Of a stretch of 43,287 bases of DNA, positions 25,261 to 32,350 are shown one piece after another. Below the pieces are notes generated by a model, which was not told the origin of the DNA, ran no database searches, and was given only the letters and a program-made list of their open reading frames with translations. Source of the DNA: an uncultured Erysipelotrichaceae bacterium (GTDB taxonomy: Bacteria > Bacillota_I > Bacilli_A > Erysipelotrichales > Erysipelotrichaceae). Position 1 is the stretch's first letter. Each line of letters begins with the position of its first letter. Where the stretch lies: assembly GCA_947036815.1 (NCBI GenBank), contig CAMQRS010000011.1, positions 1 through 43,287 on the forward strand. The letters are read 5' to 3'. A program made the position numbers and the translations under genes.

Positions 25261-25707
25261 TCAGCCTTCTTTCTTGATTAATTGTTCAGCTTCTTCTCTT
25301 GTAAAAAAAACATTATCTCCAATATCAGACATATTTTTTTTAACAACAGTGCCATTTCTAAACAATCCAAAACTGAAATAATCGTTTCTTCCAAAAGTAA
25401 CATAATCTACGATCCACTCATTGATCCTTGTCCTTAGTGGATTAAATTTATAAACAATATTTCCTGGATTAATTTCGTTATTGGGAGCTTTAGGAAAGTT
25501 ACACCAATGTGTATCGTTTTCTATAAATTCAATACCGCTATCTAAATAACAATCTTCGCCATCTCTTAAAAAACAGTCTTCAAATATTTCTCCTGCATAA
25601 TATATTAAAATGTTTTCATTTTCTTCTGGTAATGGTAAACACAACTCTTCTCTATTTGTATCTTTATTCAATTTCATTTCAAATTTATTCCATTTAATCA
25701 TTTGCAT
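25261..25707 (-). CDS. Hypothetical 148-aa phage protein
   Basis: A soluble acidic protein with CYLDSGIEFIENDTHWCNFP and a C-terminal NVFFTREEAEQLIKKEG, an ending common among small phage and plasmid proteins. ATG 25707 has AAAGGAG ten bases upstream; 25734 is an alternative that abuts the upstream stop. Function unknown. Confidence 0.65.
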   Translation of the reverse strand: MQMIKWNKFEMKLNKDTNREELCLPLPEENENILIYYAGEIFEDCFLRDGEDCYLDSGIEFIENDTHWCNFPKAPNNEINPGNIVYKFNPLRTRINEWIVDYVTFGRNDYFSFGLFRNGTVVKKNMSDIGDNVFFTREEAEQLIKKEG

Positions 25708-25734
25708 TATTTTCAAACTCCTTTTATCATTCAT

Positions 25735-26403
25735 TTAATCCCTTATTTCCTTTTGTTCTTCTCCTTTGCTAAATAACTTTCCTTTTTCATATCCAGCATC
25801 ATAATAACTTTTGTTAGTTATTTTATTTCTATTTAAATAATTTAAAGTTGTTTTTGAAAAAACTTTATTATCATAGGCTTCTTTTGTTTCTTCGGAAACA
25901 ACCAACATCAAGCTTAATTCGTTTGATTGTTCTAATTGTTCTTCAAAACCCTCTTCTATTCCTTCGACAAAGCCATAAATAAACGAATCCGACACCCCTT
26001 TACAACTTCCATAATTTTTATAATGATATTGCGCCATCCTCGCAGCTTCTTTGACAGAATATTCGTATGCATTTTTGAAAACATTCACTGCTGCACTCAC
26101 ATTACTTTCTTCTCCAAGAAAAACTGGAAAAATAAAACTTTTTTTTTGCCATGACACAAAATATTTGCATTTAAAGTTTTCAGCAATAACCTCTTGCAAC
26201 TCACTAAAATAGCTTTTTTTAACATTGTAGTCTCTTAACCTAACTTCCACTATTTTTTCTTTTATTCCTAAATCTTTTAAATCAATATTATGTTTGGCCA
26301 TTAATTTTTGAACTTTCAAATAAGCCACTTTCCTTTCATTCAAAGTCCCTTTTTCTGACATTTGCATAAGTTTATTTACTTTATTTATTATATGATTATC
26401 CAC
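25735..26403 (-). CDS. DUF2786 domain protein
   Basis: A 222-aa protein starting NHIINKVNKLMQMSEKGTLN with EAxxAxxKAQxLMAKHNI-like YLKVQKLMAKHNIDLKDLG, the DUF2786 signature. The middle and C-terminus (FLGEESNVSAAVNVFKNAY, DSFIYGFVEGIEEGFEEQLE) fit the second domain that usually accompanies it. GTG 26403 has AAAGGAG seven bases upstream; the ATG 26421 directly after the upstream stop has none. Function unknown; such genes are frequent in phages. Confidence 0.8.
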   Translation of the reverse strand: MDNHIINKVNKLMQMSEKGTLNERKVAYLKVQKLMAKHNIDLKDLGIKEKIVEVRLRDYNVKKSYFSELQEVIAENFKCKYFVSWQKKSFIFPVFLGEESNVSAAVNVFKNAYEYSVKEAARMAQYHYKNYGSCKGVSDSFIYGFVEGIEEGFEEQLEQSNELSLMLVVSEETKEAYDNKVFSKTTLNYLNRNKITNKSYYDAGYEKGKLFSKGEEQKEIRD

Positions 26404-26421
26404 TTCGTCTCTCCTTTTCAT

Positions 26422-27075
26422 TTATTTATGGTAGTTTCCTATATATATATCCTTCCGAGCTTTTTCCACATCATTAGTATTCCACATGATATAAATCAAC
26501 GTTGTTGATACATCGCTGTGATTGTACATTCTTTGAAGTGTTAACAAGTCGCCCTTTTGGTTTGCATAATATTGATATCCAAAAGTCTTTCGTAAACTAT
26601 GCATAGCAAAGGTGTAGTCTATATTGCACTCTTTACGTACCTTTTGCATAATCCTATCTGCTTGTTGTCGGCTTATTGCGCGTATCTCTCCATCCTTTCG
26701 TTGGGACTTAAACAAATAGTCGTGTTGGTTCAAGCCGTTTCTCTTCACATATGCCAAGATGTCCTCATGAAGTTCCTTTTTCATCCTAAAGTTTTGAGTC
26801 TTTCCAGTTTTATTCTCTTTAATAGATACATAACCCTTAAAAACATCAATCACTTGTAGTTGAAGTAAATCTTCCGCTCTAAATGCTGTATTAAAGCCTA
26901 ATAAAACTAGCATCCAGTTCCTGTCTGCCTGGTACAATCTTGTAAGCTTATTTAATTTAGCTGCGTTCTCTTTTTCATTCAATAAATATTCCATTATTTT
27001 TTTTATTTCTTTTATTTCTTTTACAGGAAAGGTTTGATGTTTACCTGTATTTCGATATTTTATTCTTCTAACCAT
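26422..27075 (-). CDS. Second tyrosine recombinase (short, early region)
   Basis: A 217-aa catalytic-domain-only phage recombinase. Visible active-site parts are NTAFRAEDLLQL (Arg I), LRKTFG within HSLRKTFGYQYY (HxxR) and YNHSDVSTTLIYIMW (His and Tyr). The arm-binding N-terminus is missing. It lies in the lytic operon, not beside att, so it is unlikely to be the main integrase. Excision, resolution of concatemers or a role in replication are possible. Confidence 0.85.
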   Translation of the reverse strand: MVRRIKYRNTGKHQTFPVKEIKEIKKIMEYLLNEKENAAKLNKLTRLYQADRNWMLVLLGFNTAFRAEDLLQLQVIDVFKGYVSIKENKTGKTQNFRMKKELHEDILAYVKRNGLNQHDYLFKSQRKDGEIRAISRQQADRIMQKVRKECNIDYTFAMHSLRKTFGYQYYANQKGDLLTLQRMYNHSDVSTTLIYIMWNTNDVEKARKDIYIGNYHK

Positions 27076-27122
27076 GCTATATACATCTTATAGAAGATCG
27101 ATATTCACAACCATGTACATTC

Positions 27123-27290
27123 TTAAGCAGGATCTCTTTTTCTTTCAACAAGTGTTAACACCGCCTTTCTTTTTAATTTATCAAGTTCATACCCTACTAG
27201 TTGATACTTTTTTTCATATGTACTTAGATAAATTGTATTTACTTCCTTGTAGTCATTACAGTCTACTTCTATATGTATAAACTTTTTCAA
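27123..27290 (-). CDS. Small 55-aa protein, TTG start
   Basis: TTG 27290 has AAGGAGG seven bases upstream and overlaps the stop of the replication gene (TTGA). The product starts with KKFIHIEVDCNDYKEVNTI and ends VERKRDPA. It fills the gap between replication gene and recombinase in the operon. No family recognised. Confidence 0.6.
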   Translation of the reverse strand: MKKFIHIEVDCNDYKEVNTIYLSTYEKKYQLVGYELDKLKRKAVLTLVERKRDPA

Positions 27291-27976
27291 TAAGATACCT
27301 CCTTATCCAATACCTTCCTCATGTATGAAAAAGGCTCTTTCGCTTCATATGCAACTGCTTCCCTTAATGCTCCAGTAACTTTATTTATTCCATACATTTC
27401 AATTAAGTTTTTTAACAATTGTATTTCAGTATCATTTAAAATCTTATTGAAATCTGTTAAAAAGTATTGAGCCAACTGCTTTAATTCCTTTACATTACAT
27501 TCCGTTCTGTTTAATTCCATTCCGTTTAATTCCATTGTGTTAAAAGTGTTTGCGATTTTGCCATTTGTGTCTACAATTATTAAATTTTTGTATACACTTT
27601 TTGTAAAATTGGCGCAAATAAAAACATCTATCATGGGAACTTTCGTTTTTCGATGATTCACACTAAGAAAATGTTCTTGTATAGATGCTGAAGTGAGTAT
27701 ACCTTGACTGTTAAACTTGTCTAAATCAAACAGTAGATACTTTAACCCAAAATCAACTATGTCAGATACGAGCTCTGCTTTCACTCTGTTTTTAGCAGAA
27801 AAAACATCGCATATATCTTTATTCCATTTCGCGTAATAACCCTCAATACCGTATATCCTAGATAACAGTTTAACCATTATTGCAAAACCTTTTAAGCCAA
27901 ATCGAGCCTCAAGAATTTCCCAAGAGTCGTCCAGCGTTGTTTTTAACAGAAAGGAAGGTAACCCTGTATATTTCAT
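27287..27976 (-). CDS. DnaD-like replication initiation protein
   Basis: A 229-aa protein. Residues 1-110 match the Lin1244/Lin1753 (DUF4373) N-terminal domain (DSWEILEARFGLKGFAIMVK, LLSRIYGIEGYYAKW) and the C-terminal part a DnaD-type domain (MYGINKVTGALREAVA, FSYMRKVLDKEV). Such proteins initiate phage replication and recruit host helicase. The gene carries 15-bp-period repeats at 27500-27537 in its linker, a place where initiator genes often hold their own origin. GAGGAAC precedes the ATG. Confidence 0.85.
   Translation of the reverse strand: MKYTGLPSFLLKTTLDDSWEILEARFGLKGFAIMVKLLSRIYGIEGYYAKWNKDICDVFSAKNRVKAELVSDIVDFGLKYLLFDLDKFNSQGILTSASIQEHFLSVNHRKTKVPMIDVFICANFTKSVYKNLIIVDTNGKIANTFNTMELNGMELNRTECNVKELKQLAQYFLTDFNKILNDTEIQLLKNLIEMYGINKVTGALREAVAYEAKEPFSYMRKVLDKEVSY
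27500..27537. repeat. Possible iterons inside the replication gene
   Basis: On the minus strand aatggaattaaac occurs twice at a 15-bp period, followed by a degenerate third copy (aacggaatgtaaag). They encode MELNGMELNRTE, a linker of no obvious fold. In many phages initiator-binding iterons lie inside the initiator gene. The repeat could also be a simple coding duplication. Confidence 0.4.
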
Positions 27977-28000
27977 TTTTGGTTCCTCACTTGATGATCC

Positions 28001-28089
28001 ACAGTAAGCAACGCTGAATCGCGTTGTAAAAGTATGGGGTCACATTTACTGTAATTATAATTTAAAGGAGGATTATAATTCAGCGTTGA
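28001..28089. repeat. Nested inverted repeats before the replication gene
   Basis: Three inverted repeats overlap: CAACGCTGAAT (28009-28019) with ATTCAGCGTTG (28078-28088); ACAGTAA (28001-28007) with TTACTGT (28046-28052); AACGC (28010-28014) with GCGTT (28021-28025). They can form mutually exclusive hairpins in the leader of the replication gene. No protein is encoded here that I can support. Confidence 0.5.
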
Positions 28090-28111
28090 TTACCATGGAC
28101 CATCTATTTGT

Positions 28112-28342
28112 TTATTTAATATGTTCTATAATTCGATCTAAATAGTTAATTGCTGCATCTATTTGTTTAGTATCATATAGATATAAATCAATATTTAAAT
28201 CACATTTAGAAGATTCATTCCATTTAGAATGATATAGTCTAATATTTAAAGTATCTTCTTCTTTATCAATGAATACAGTGCCTTTACTTAAATTTATAGC
28301 AACTAACTTCATCAATAGCTTTTCTACTAATTTAAAATTCAT
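28112..28342 (-). CDS. Hypothetical 76-aa phage protein
   Basis: A soluble alpha/beta protein (MKLVAINLSKGTVFIDKEED, DAAINYLDRIIEHI). AAAGGAGG lies four bases before the ATG and overlaps the end of the lysozyme-like reading frame. No family recognised. Confidence 0.65.
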   Translation of the reverse strand: MNFKLVEKLLMKLVAINLSKGTVFIDKEEDTLNIRLYHSKWNESSKCDLNIDLYLYDTKQIDAAINYLDRIIEHIK

Positions 28343-28977
28343 TTTACCTCCTTTTTCAATATAACTTCATGCCATAGTGAAGCAATGGATTTACTATCAT
28401 CTGCTTCACTCCATTTATTCATAATTTCATCAATAGTCACTAGTCCCTCATTGTATAGGACATTTAACGTTACTAACATGTCTTCAAAGCCCTTTACAGG
28501 GTTAATATATGTTCTATAAACACTAGTGCCAGTAGTATCTATAAGTCCTCCAGGATTGTATTGTACAAGCCATGCCAAGCTAATTCCATAGCTTGTTTCA
28601 TTTGCCCAAATCGCATAAACTAAACCAATATTTATATGTGAATAGTCTGCTAACACTGTTTTCAAGTCAGGTAGAATTATAGTAAAGTTCTCATGAAATA
28701 GACTTTCATCTATATATAACTCTTGAGTATCAATTCTTGTATCGATTCCCTTTCATTCATATTTACTCAAAGCATTCATATAAGAGTGATTTGCTATTTT
28801 TAAATTTTGATTTTCTACTCTTAAATCATTTAAATCTTCTTTAAATAGTTTATAATCTGCTACTATTTGTTGATTTTCTTCTATACCTTTTTCAATAATA
28901 TTACATTGATAGACATTACCGACTAAAGAAATAATTAATACACTTACCATTAAAACTGATATTTTATTTATTTTCAT
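28339..28977 (-). pseudogene. Membrane-anchored lysozyme-like protein interrupted by TGA
   Basis: One reading frame of 213 codons runs from ATG 28977 to 28339 with a single in-frame stop, TGA at 28753-28755. The first 74 residues have a membrane anchor (SVLMVSVLIISLVGNVYQ) and a coiled coil (DLNDLRVENQNLKIANHSY). After the stop the frame continues KGIDTRIDTQELY and a glucosaminidase/lysozyme-like domain (WANETSYGISLAW, YNPGGLIDTTG, INPVKGFEDMLVTL, KWSEADDSKSIASLW). No ribosome site supports a restart: the TTG at 28665 lies inside the domain. Most likely a nonsense mutation; stop-codon readthrough cannot be excluded. Confidence 0.75.
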
Positions 28978-29179
28978 ATAACCTCTTTACTTTTTTTATT
29001 TTTTCAACTCTCATCTTCTTTTCAAATTTATTGATAATTTCAACAATAGCAACCATGTCGTTGAATGATTGTGATGCATTAAATTCAGGATCTTTTTTCA
29101 TTTGCAATCCGCAATTTTGTTCGAAATATTTCATTATTTCACTTTTTAAATCAGATGAGTTTATTTTAAGTTCAGCCAT
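28964..29179 (-). CDS. Hypothetical 71-aa early protein
   Basis: A small charged protein (LKSEIMKYFEQNCGLQMKKD, DMVAIVEIINKFEKKM) starting with AAGGAAT upstream. It overlaps the membrane-anchor ORF by 14 bp. No family recognised. Confidence 0.6.
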   Translation of the reverse strand: MAELKINSSDLKSEIMKYFEQNCGLQMKKDPEFNASQSFNDMVAIVEIINKFEKKMRVEKIKKVKRLYENK

Positions 29180-29291
29180 TTTTTTATTCCTTTCTATCGA
29201 TTAAATCGATTAAATCCAATATGGTTGTTTTGATTTTATATTCTTAAATCACCCCCTTGTGTTATACTTAAACTTTAAAAGGAGTACTATC

Positions 29292-29864
29292 ATGAGCGAA
29301 TATAACAATAAATTTTCGGAAGATATTTCTAAGTTAACAAATTTCTTAATTGATGATCAAAAGCGTATTATTGAAATAATATCTAATATTGATTTTTCTT
29401 TCATTAAAGATATAAATGATCAAATAAATGCAAATACTGAGTCAATAATAAATTCAATAAAAATTATCACGGATATCACTGCTATAAATTCTTCAATTTT
29501 TTCAGATATGATAAAAGAATTTGATTTCACTAAGATTGAATACCTTAATCACAGTGAATTAGACAACTCCCAGAAGATTGAAGTTTCTGAACATGCATCA
29601 AATCAGTTGTACGATGTTATCGACAAATTACAAAAAATTATTGATAACACTGCTACACCTGTTGAACGAAAACCTATTTTGACTTTTGAACGTATCGTCG
29701 CTTTGATTACTATTCTGTTAATGCTGCTTGATTATTTTGATTCTAGACCTGAAAGTATCGGAATAACTAATACTGTTATTTGTGAATCACAAGAATGCTT
29801 GAATTACCTCGAAACAATAACAAATGAATATGAATACACTATTGAAACATTTGAAGAAGATTAA
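29292..29864 (+). CDS. Lone plus-strand helical protein with a membrane segment
   Basis: A 190-aa protein inside the minus-strand early region. It is helical (DDQKRIIEIISNIDFSF, SNQLYDVIDKLQKIIDN) with one membrane segment near residues 137-151 (RIVALITILLMLLDYF) and an acidic end containing a CESQEC motif. ATG 29292 has AAAAGGAG seven bases upstream, and an extended -10 (TGTTATACT) lies at 29256-29264. Orientation and own promoter suggest expression in the lysogen. No family recognised; superinfection exclusion would fit but is inference. Confidence 0.7.
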   Translation: MSEYNNKFSEDISKLTNFLIDDQKRIIEIISNIDFSFIKDINDQINANTESIINSIKIITDITAINSSIFSDMIKEFDFTKIEYLNHSELDNSQKIEVSEHASNQLYDVIDKLQKIIDNTATPVERKPILTFERIVALITILLMLLDYFDSRPESIGITNTVICESQECLNYLETITNEYEYTIETFEED

Positions 29865-29873
29865 TTTATGTTT

Positions 29874-30107
29874 TTACAATGTGAGCACAATCACAATCAA
29901 GAGTTCTATCTTTAAATAAAGCAAACTTTTTTTTAATTCATTATTTTCACTTTCAAAACTTTCAATGAATTTTATTAACTTTTTATTTTTGGTAACTTTT
30001 TTTAGTTCTTTAAAATTAATTTTGTTATTAGAAAAGATTTGACAATTTATAGAGATAAAAATAGAAATAATATATATAACTTTTGCTACAGTTAATAATT
30101 CTTGCAT
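29874..30107 (-). CDS. Hypothetical membrane protein, 77 aa
   Basis: Two hydrophobic segments (VAKVIYIISIFISINC at the N-terminus and LLYLKIELLIVIVLTL at the C-terminus) flank a lysine-rich loop. GAGGAGAA precedes the ATG. It converges with the plus-strand gene ending 10 bp away. Role unknown. Confidence 0.6.
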   Translation of the reverse strand: MQELLTVAKVIYIISIFISINCQIFSNNKINFKELKKVTKNKKLIKFIESFESENNELKKSLLYLKIELLIVIVLTL

Positions 30108-30136
30108 TTGTATTGTTCTCCTCTTTTTGATATACT
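30108..30136 (+). promoter_or_regulatory. SigA-type promoter of a possible small RNA
   Basis: TTGTAT (30108-30113), a 17-bp spacer and TATACT (30131-30136) on the plus strand. Only a structured 57-nt stretch and a terminator lie downstream. Confidence 0.55.
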
Positions 30137-30142
30137 ACAAGT

Positions 30143-30199
30143 GTAAATGGCTTAAACTTTACACTTTTGACTCTGTTCGCGCAGAGTCATTTTTTTTTA
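30143..30199 (+). ncRNA. Possible small structured RNA
   Basis: From the promoter above, transcription would start near 30143 and end after the terminator GACTCTG-TTCGCG-CAGAGTC (30170-30189) and its eight U. A first hairpin (AAGTGTAAA/TTTACACTT, 30139-30166) is partly included. The RNA is antisense to the 3' end of the 99-aa gene and the gap before the 77-aa membrane gene. No peptide of note is encoded. Predicted only. Confidence 0.4.
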
Positions 30200-30458
30200 T
30201 ACTTTCTTCTAATTCTGCAAATTTCAATACTTGCTGTTCTGTTAAACCTACATATAGAAGTAGACGTTTTGCTAATATTCTATCTGGAATATTTATTTTC
30301 CCTTCCTGCTCTACTTCTTTCTGTATATTTCTATAAATTTCATAGCCTTTTTTTGTACCGCATTTTAAAAATTTACATACATCACTTTTTGTCGCCAATC
30401 CATTTAACAGAATCTTTCTTCTAACAATATTTATAGAAGTATTCAATTTTCCACTCAT
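30159..30458 (-). CDS. Putative DNA-binding early regulator, 99 aa
   Basis: A basic helical protein with a helix-turn-helix-like stretch (GLATKSDVCKFLKCGTKKGY) and a second helical part (VGLTEQQVLKFAELEESI). AAGGAGC precedes the ATG. It follows the Cro-like gene in the early operon, so an excisionase or regulator is plausible. Its 3' end overlaps a plus-strand terminator. Confidence 0.6.
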   Translation of the reverse strand: MSGKLNTSINIVRRKILLNGLATKSDVCKFLKCGTKKGYEIYRNIQKEVEQEGKINIPDRILAKRLLLYVGLTEQQVLKFAELEESIKKNDSARTESKV

Positions 30459-30518
30459 AATTATTTGCTCCTTCTTATTTTCTGATTTATCACCAATTAA
30501 GTGATTTTTTTAAAACTA

Positions 30519-30758
30519 TTAAAAAGAAGACTTGTTTCTTTTGTAAAATTCGCTTAAAGCGGACTTGTCTCCCAAAAAAATTTGATCACTATGAACACCA
30601 TAAATTTCTGATAATTTTGCAAGATTACCTCTATCTGGAATTTGTAGACCTACCTCCCAATTATAAATTGTTTTCTCAGTTTTTCCTAACATAGTACCAA
30701 TTTCTACTCTTTTGTAGTTGCTATTAACTCTACAAGCTTTTAATGTTAAAATTATCAT
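30519..30758 (-). CDS. Cro-like helix-turn-helix regulator
   Basis: A 79-aa HTH_3 protein (YKRVEIGTMLGKTEKTIYNW, QIPDRGNLAKLSEIYGV). It is the first lytic gene, diverging from the repressor, with AGGAGG upstream. An operator-like copy lies in its 3' end at 30551-30564. Expected to repress the repressor promoter. Confidence 0.85.
   Translation of the reverse strand: MIILTLKACRVNSNYKRVEIGTMLGKTEKTIYNWEVGLQIPDRGNLAKLSEIYGVHSDQIFLGDKSALSEFYKRNKSSF
30551..30564. promoter_or_regulatory. Operator-like site inside the cro-like gene
   Basis: CGCTTAAAGCGGAC differs from the operator CGCTAAAAGCGGAA (30786-30799) at two positions. It may be a distant operator allowing looping or roadblock control; it also encodes protein, so chance cannot be dismissed. 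Confidence 0.4.
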
Positions 30759-30776
30759 TTCACACCTCCTATAAAA

Positions 30777-30805
30777 ACATTAACACGCTAAAAGCGGAAA
30801 GTCAA
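30777..30805 (-). promoter_or_regulatory. Early lytic promoter (PR type)
   Basis: Minus-strand TTGACT (30800-30805), a 17-bp spacer and TAATGT (30777-30782), just upstream of the cro-like ribosome site. The spacer contains an operator copy. Confidence 0.8.
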
Positions 30806-30854
30806 ACAAAAGCGGAATTTTTTTCTTTTTCATTGTTTTTTTCCGTTTTAAGCG
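30786..30854. promoter_or_regulatory. CI/Cro operators (three related sites)
   Basis: CGCTAAAAGCGGAA (30786-30799), AAAAGCGGAA (30808-30817) and TTCCGTTTTAAGCG (30841-30854, opposite orientation) share one motif. The outer two lie exactly in the -35/-10 spacers of the lytic and repressor promoters, so binding at either blocks that promoter. Confidence 0.75.
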
Positions 30855-30861
30855 TTATACT
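30833..30861 (+). promoter_or_regulatory. Repressor promoter (PRM type)
   Basis: TTGTTT (30833-30838), a 17-bp spacer and TATACT (30856-30861) lie 20 bp before the repressor ATG. An operator fills the spacer. Confidence 0.8.
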
Positions 30862-30881
30862 TGTAGTTAGAGGTGAGATAA

Positions 30882-31253
30882 ATGGAACAAATGAATAATT
30901 TAAAAGAAACTCTGTCAACTAATTTAAAATATTATTTAAATATCAATAATAAAACACAATCGGAGGTATGTGAAGATTTAAGCTTTACAACTAGTACAGT
31001 TTCAGATTGGATAAATGCTAAAAAGTACCCACGAATGGATAAAATTCAAATGCTTGCTGATTACTTTGGAATTTTAAAATCTGATTTAACCGAAGTAAAA
31101 GGAGGAGCAAGTTCATATCTAAACAGTAATATCGATGAAACATCTGATGAAATTTTAGTTATCAATAGAGCTGCAAAAAACATGAATGCCGAAGAAAAAA
31201 AGAAAATGTTAGATTTATTAAAAGTAGCATTTTCTGATAAATTTGATAAATAG
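30882..31253 (+). CDS. CI-type repressor, short form
   Basis: A 123-aa protein with an N-terminal HTH_3 domain (NKTQSEVCEDLSFTTSTVSD, WINAKKYPRMDKIQMLADYF) and a short helical C-terminus (NMNAEEKKKMLDLLKVAF). It has no S24 self-cleavage domain. The adjacent ImmA-like protease gene therefore suggests induction by proteolysis in trans, as known for ICEBs1 and related elements. AGAGGTGA precedes the ATG. Confidence 0.9.
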   Translation: MEQMNNLKETLSTNLKYYLNINNKTQSEVCEDLSFTTSTVSDWINAKKYPRMDKIQMLADYFGILKSDLTEVKGGASSYLNSNIDETSDEILVINRAAKNMNAEEKKKMLDLLKVAFSDKFDK

Positions 31254-31271
31254 GAGGATAAAATCATTAAA

Positions 31272-31772
31272 TTGTATGATTGTGCTTATAAAGCATTTGA
31301 AAAAGTGGCTATTGACAATGCTTTGAGTTGGCCAATTGATATTTTTCAATTAGTAAAAAATTATAAAGTATCCTTAATTACATATGATGAGTTAGCATAT
31401 AGAAATAATATGCACATCCTTGATTTTTTAAAATGGATGCCGAGTCAAGATGGAATGTACATGCAATATAAAGGAAATATATGTATCGCATACAATAACA
31501 GGAAATGTACTGAAACACAGAGGTTTACAATTGCCCATGAACTAGGTCATATTATTATGGATCATAAAGAAGATACCGAACAAAATGATAAATACGCTAA
31601 TTGTTTTGCAAGAAATTTACTATGTCCTGCAGATAAGGTTAGCACTAATGATTTAGAATGTTCGTGTGTGATAGCGAATAAGTTCCTTATTAATGATAGA
31701 GCTGCTAAAGTTAGAGTTGACATGATAAAAACAGATTTATACTATATGAAAAAATTAGGTATAGTTTATTAG
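31272..31772 (+). CDS. ImmA/IrrE-type metallopeptidase
   Basis: A 166-aa zinc protease with HELGH at residues 89-93 (FTIAHELGHIIMDH) and CFARNLLCP downstream, typical of ImmA. It is expected to cleave the repressor encoded 19 bp upstream. The start is unclear: TTG 31272 is 14 bases from AGGAGG, while an in-frame ATT at 31266 is spaced eight bases from it. No ATG is suitable. Confidence 0.9.
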   Translation: MYDCAYKAFEKVAIDNALSWPIDIFQLVKNYKVSLITYDELAYRNNMHILDFLKWMPSQDGMYMQYKGNICIAYNNRKCTETQRFTIAHELGHIIMDHKEDTEQNDKYANCFARNLLCPADKVSTNDLECSCVIANKFLINDRAAKVRVDMIKTDLYYMKKLGIVY

Positions 31773-31851
31773 TAACAATTTGTTACTAGATATAAAGAGT
31801 AGTATAGAATGTGAATTAGAAGTATAAATTTTCATAAGAGAGGAAAATAAA

Positions 31852-32277
31852 ATGAAAAAAATAATTATATATTGCTGTATTCCATTAATTATCGGTACAT
31901 TTATTGGCTTTTTTATAAATTTGCTTTGTCCAATAAAAGTAAGATGGTGCATTTTCTTAATATCCGCAACAATCATCATAGGTTTTACTTTGAATTTAAT
32001 TAGAATATATGTTTTCAAGGATACATTATCTACAGATAATGCTATACAAAATAAACACTTAAAGATGATTAATTACAAACTTTTTGGTTGCTATGCAATA
32101 GCCTTGTTATGCATTCCAGGATTCTTGGTTATTTTATTAACAATCACTTTGGAAGATAACGTAGTTGATATAATTCTACTAGTGATTGGGACAATATTTT
32201 CCTATTCATTGTACGAGGGAAATAAAATAGAATTAAAAAAAATAGAACTAGAAGATAAATATTCTGAACAAATATAA
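31852..32277 (+). CDS. Membrane protein in the lysogeny operon
   Basis: A 141-aa protein with four hydrophobic segments (about 5-25, 31-53, 73-97 and 103-120) and a charged C-terminus (KIELKKIELEDKYSEQI). AGAGAGGAAAA precedes the ATG. It lies between immA and the DUF4041 gene, a place for lysogenic-conversion genes. No family recognised; exclusion of other phages is only a possibility. Confidence 0.7.
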   Translation: MKKIIIYCCIPLIIGTFIGFFINLLCPIKVRWCIFLISATIIIGFTLNLIRIYVFKDTLSTDNAIQNKHLKMINYKLFGCYAIALLCIPGFLVILLTITLEDNVVDIILLVIGTIFSYSLYEGNKIELKKIELEDKYSEQI

Positions 32278-32350
32278 CTAAACTTAATGTGCTAATTACT
32301 TATCACAAATAACGAATCAAAAATATTAATTTTCATAAGGGAGGAAAAAA

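Noticed and set aside
27074-27280. 68-aa plus-strand ORF
   Set aside because: It has no ribosome site and lies antisense to a 55-aa minus-strand gene (27123-27290) with AAGGAGG and tight coupling to its neighbours.
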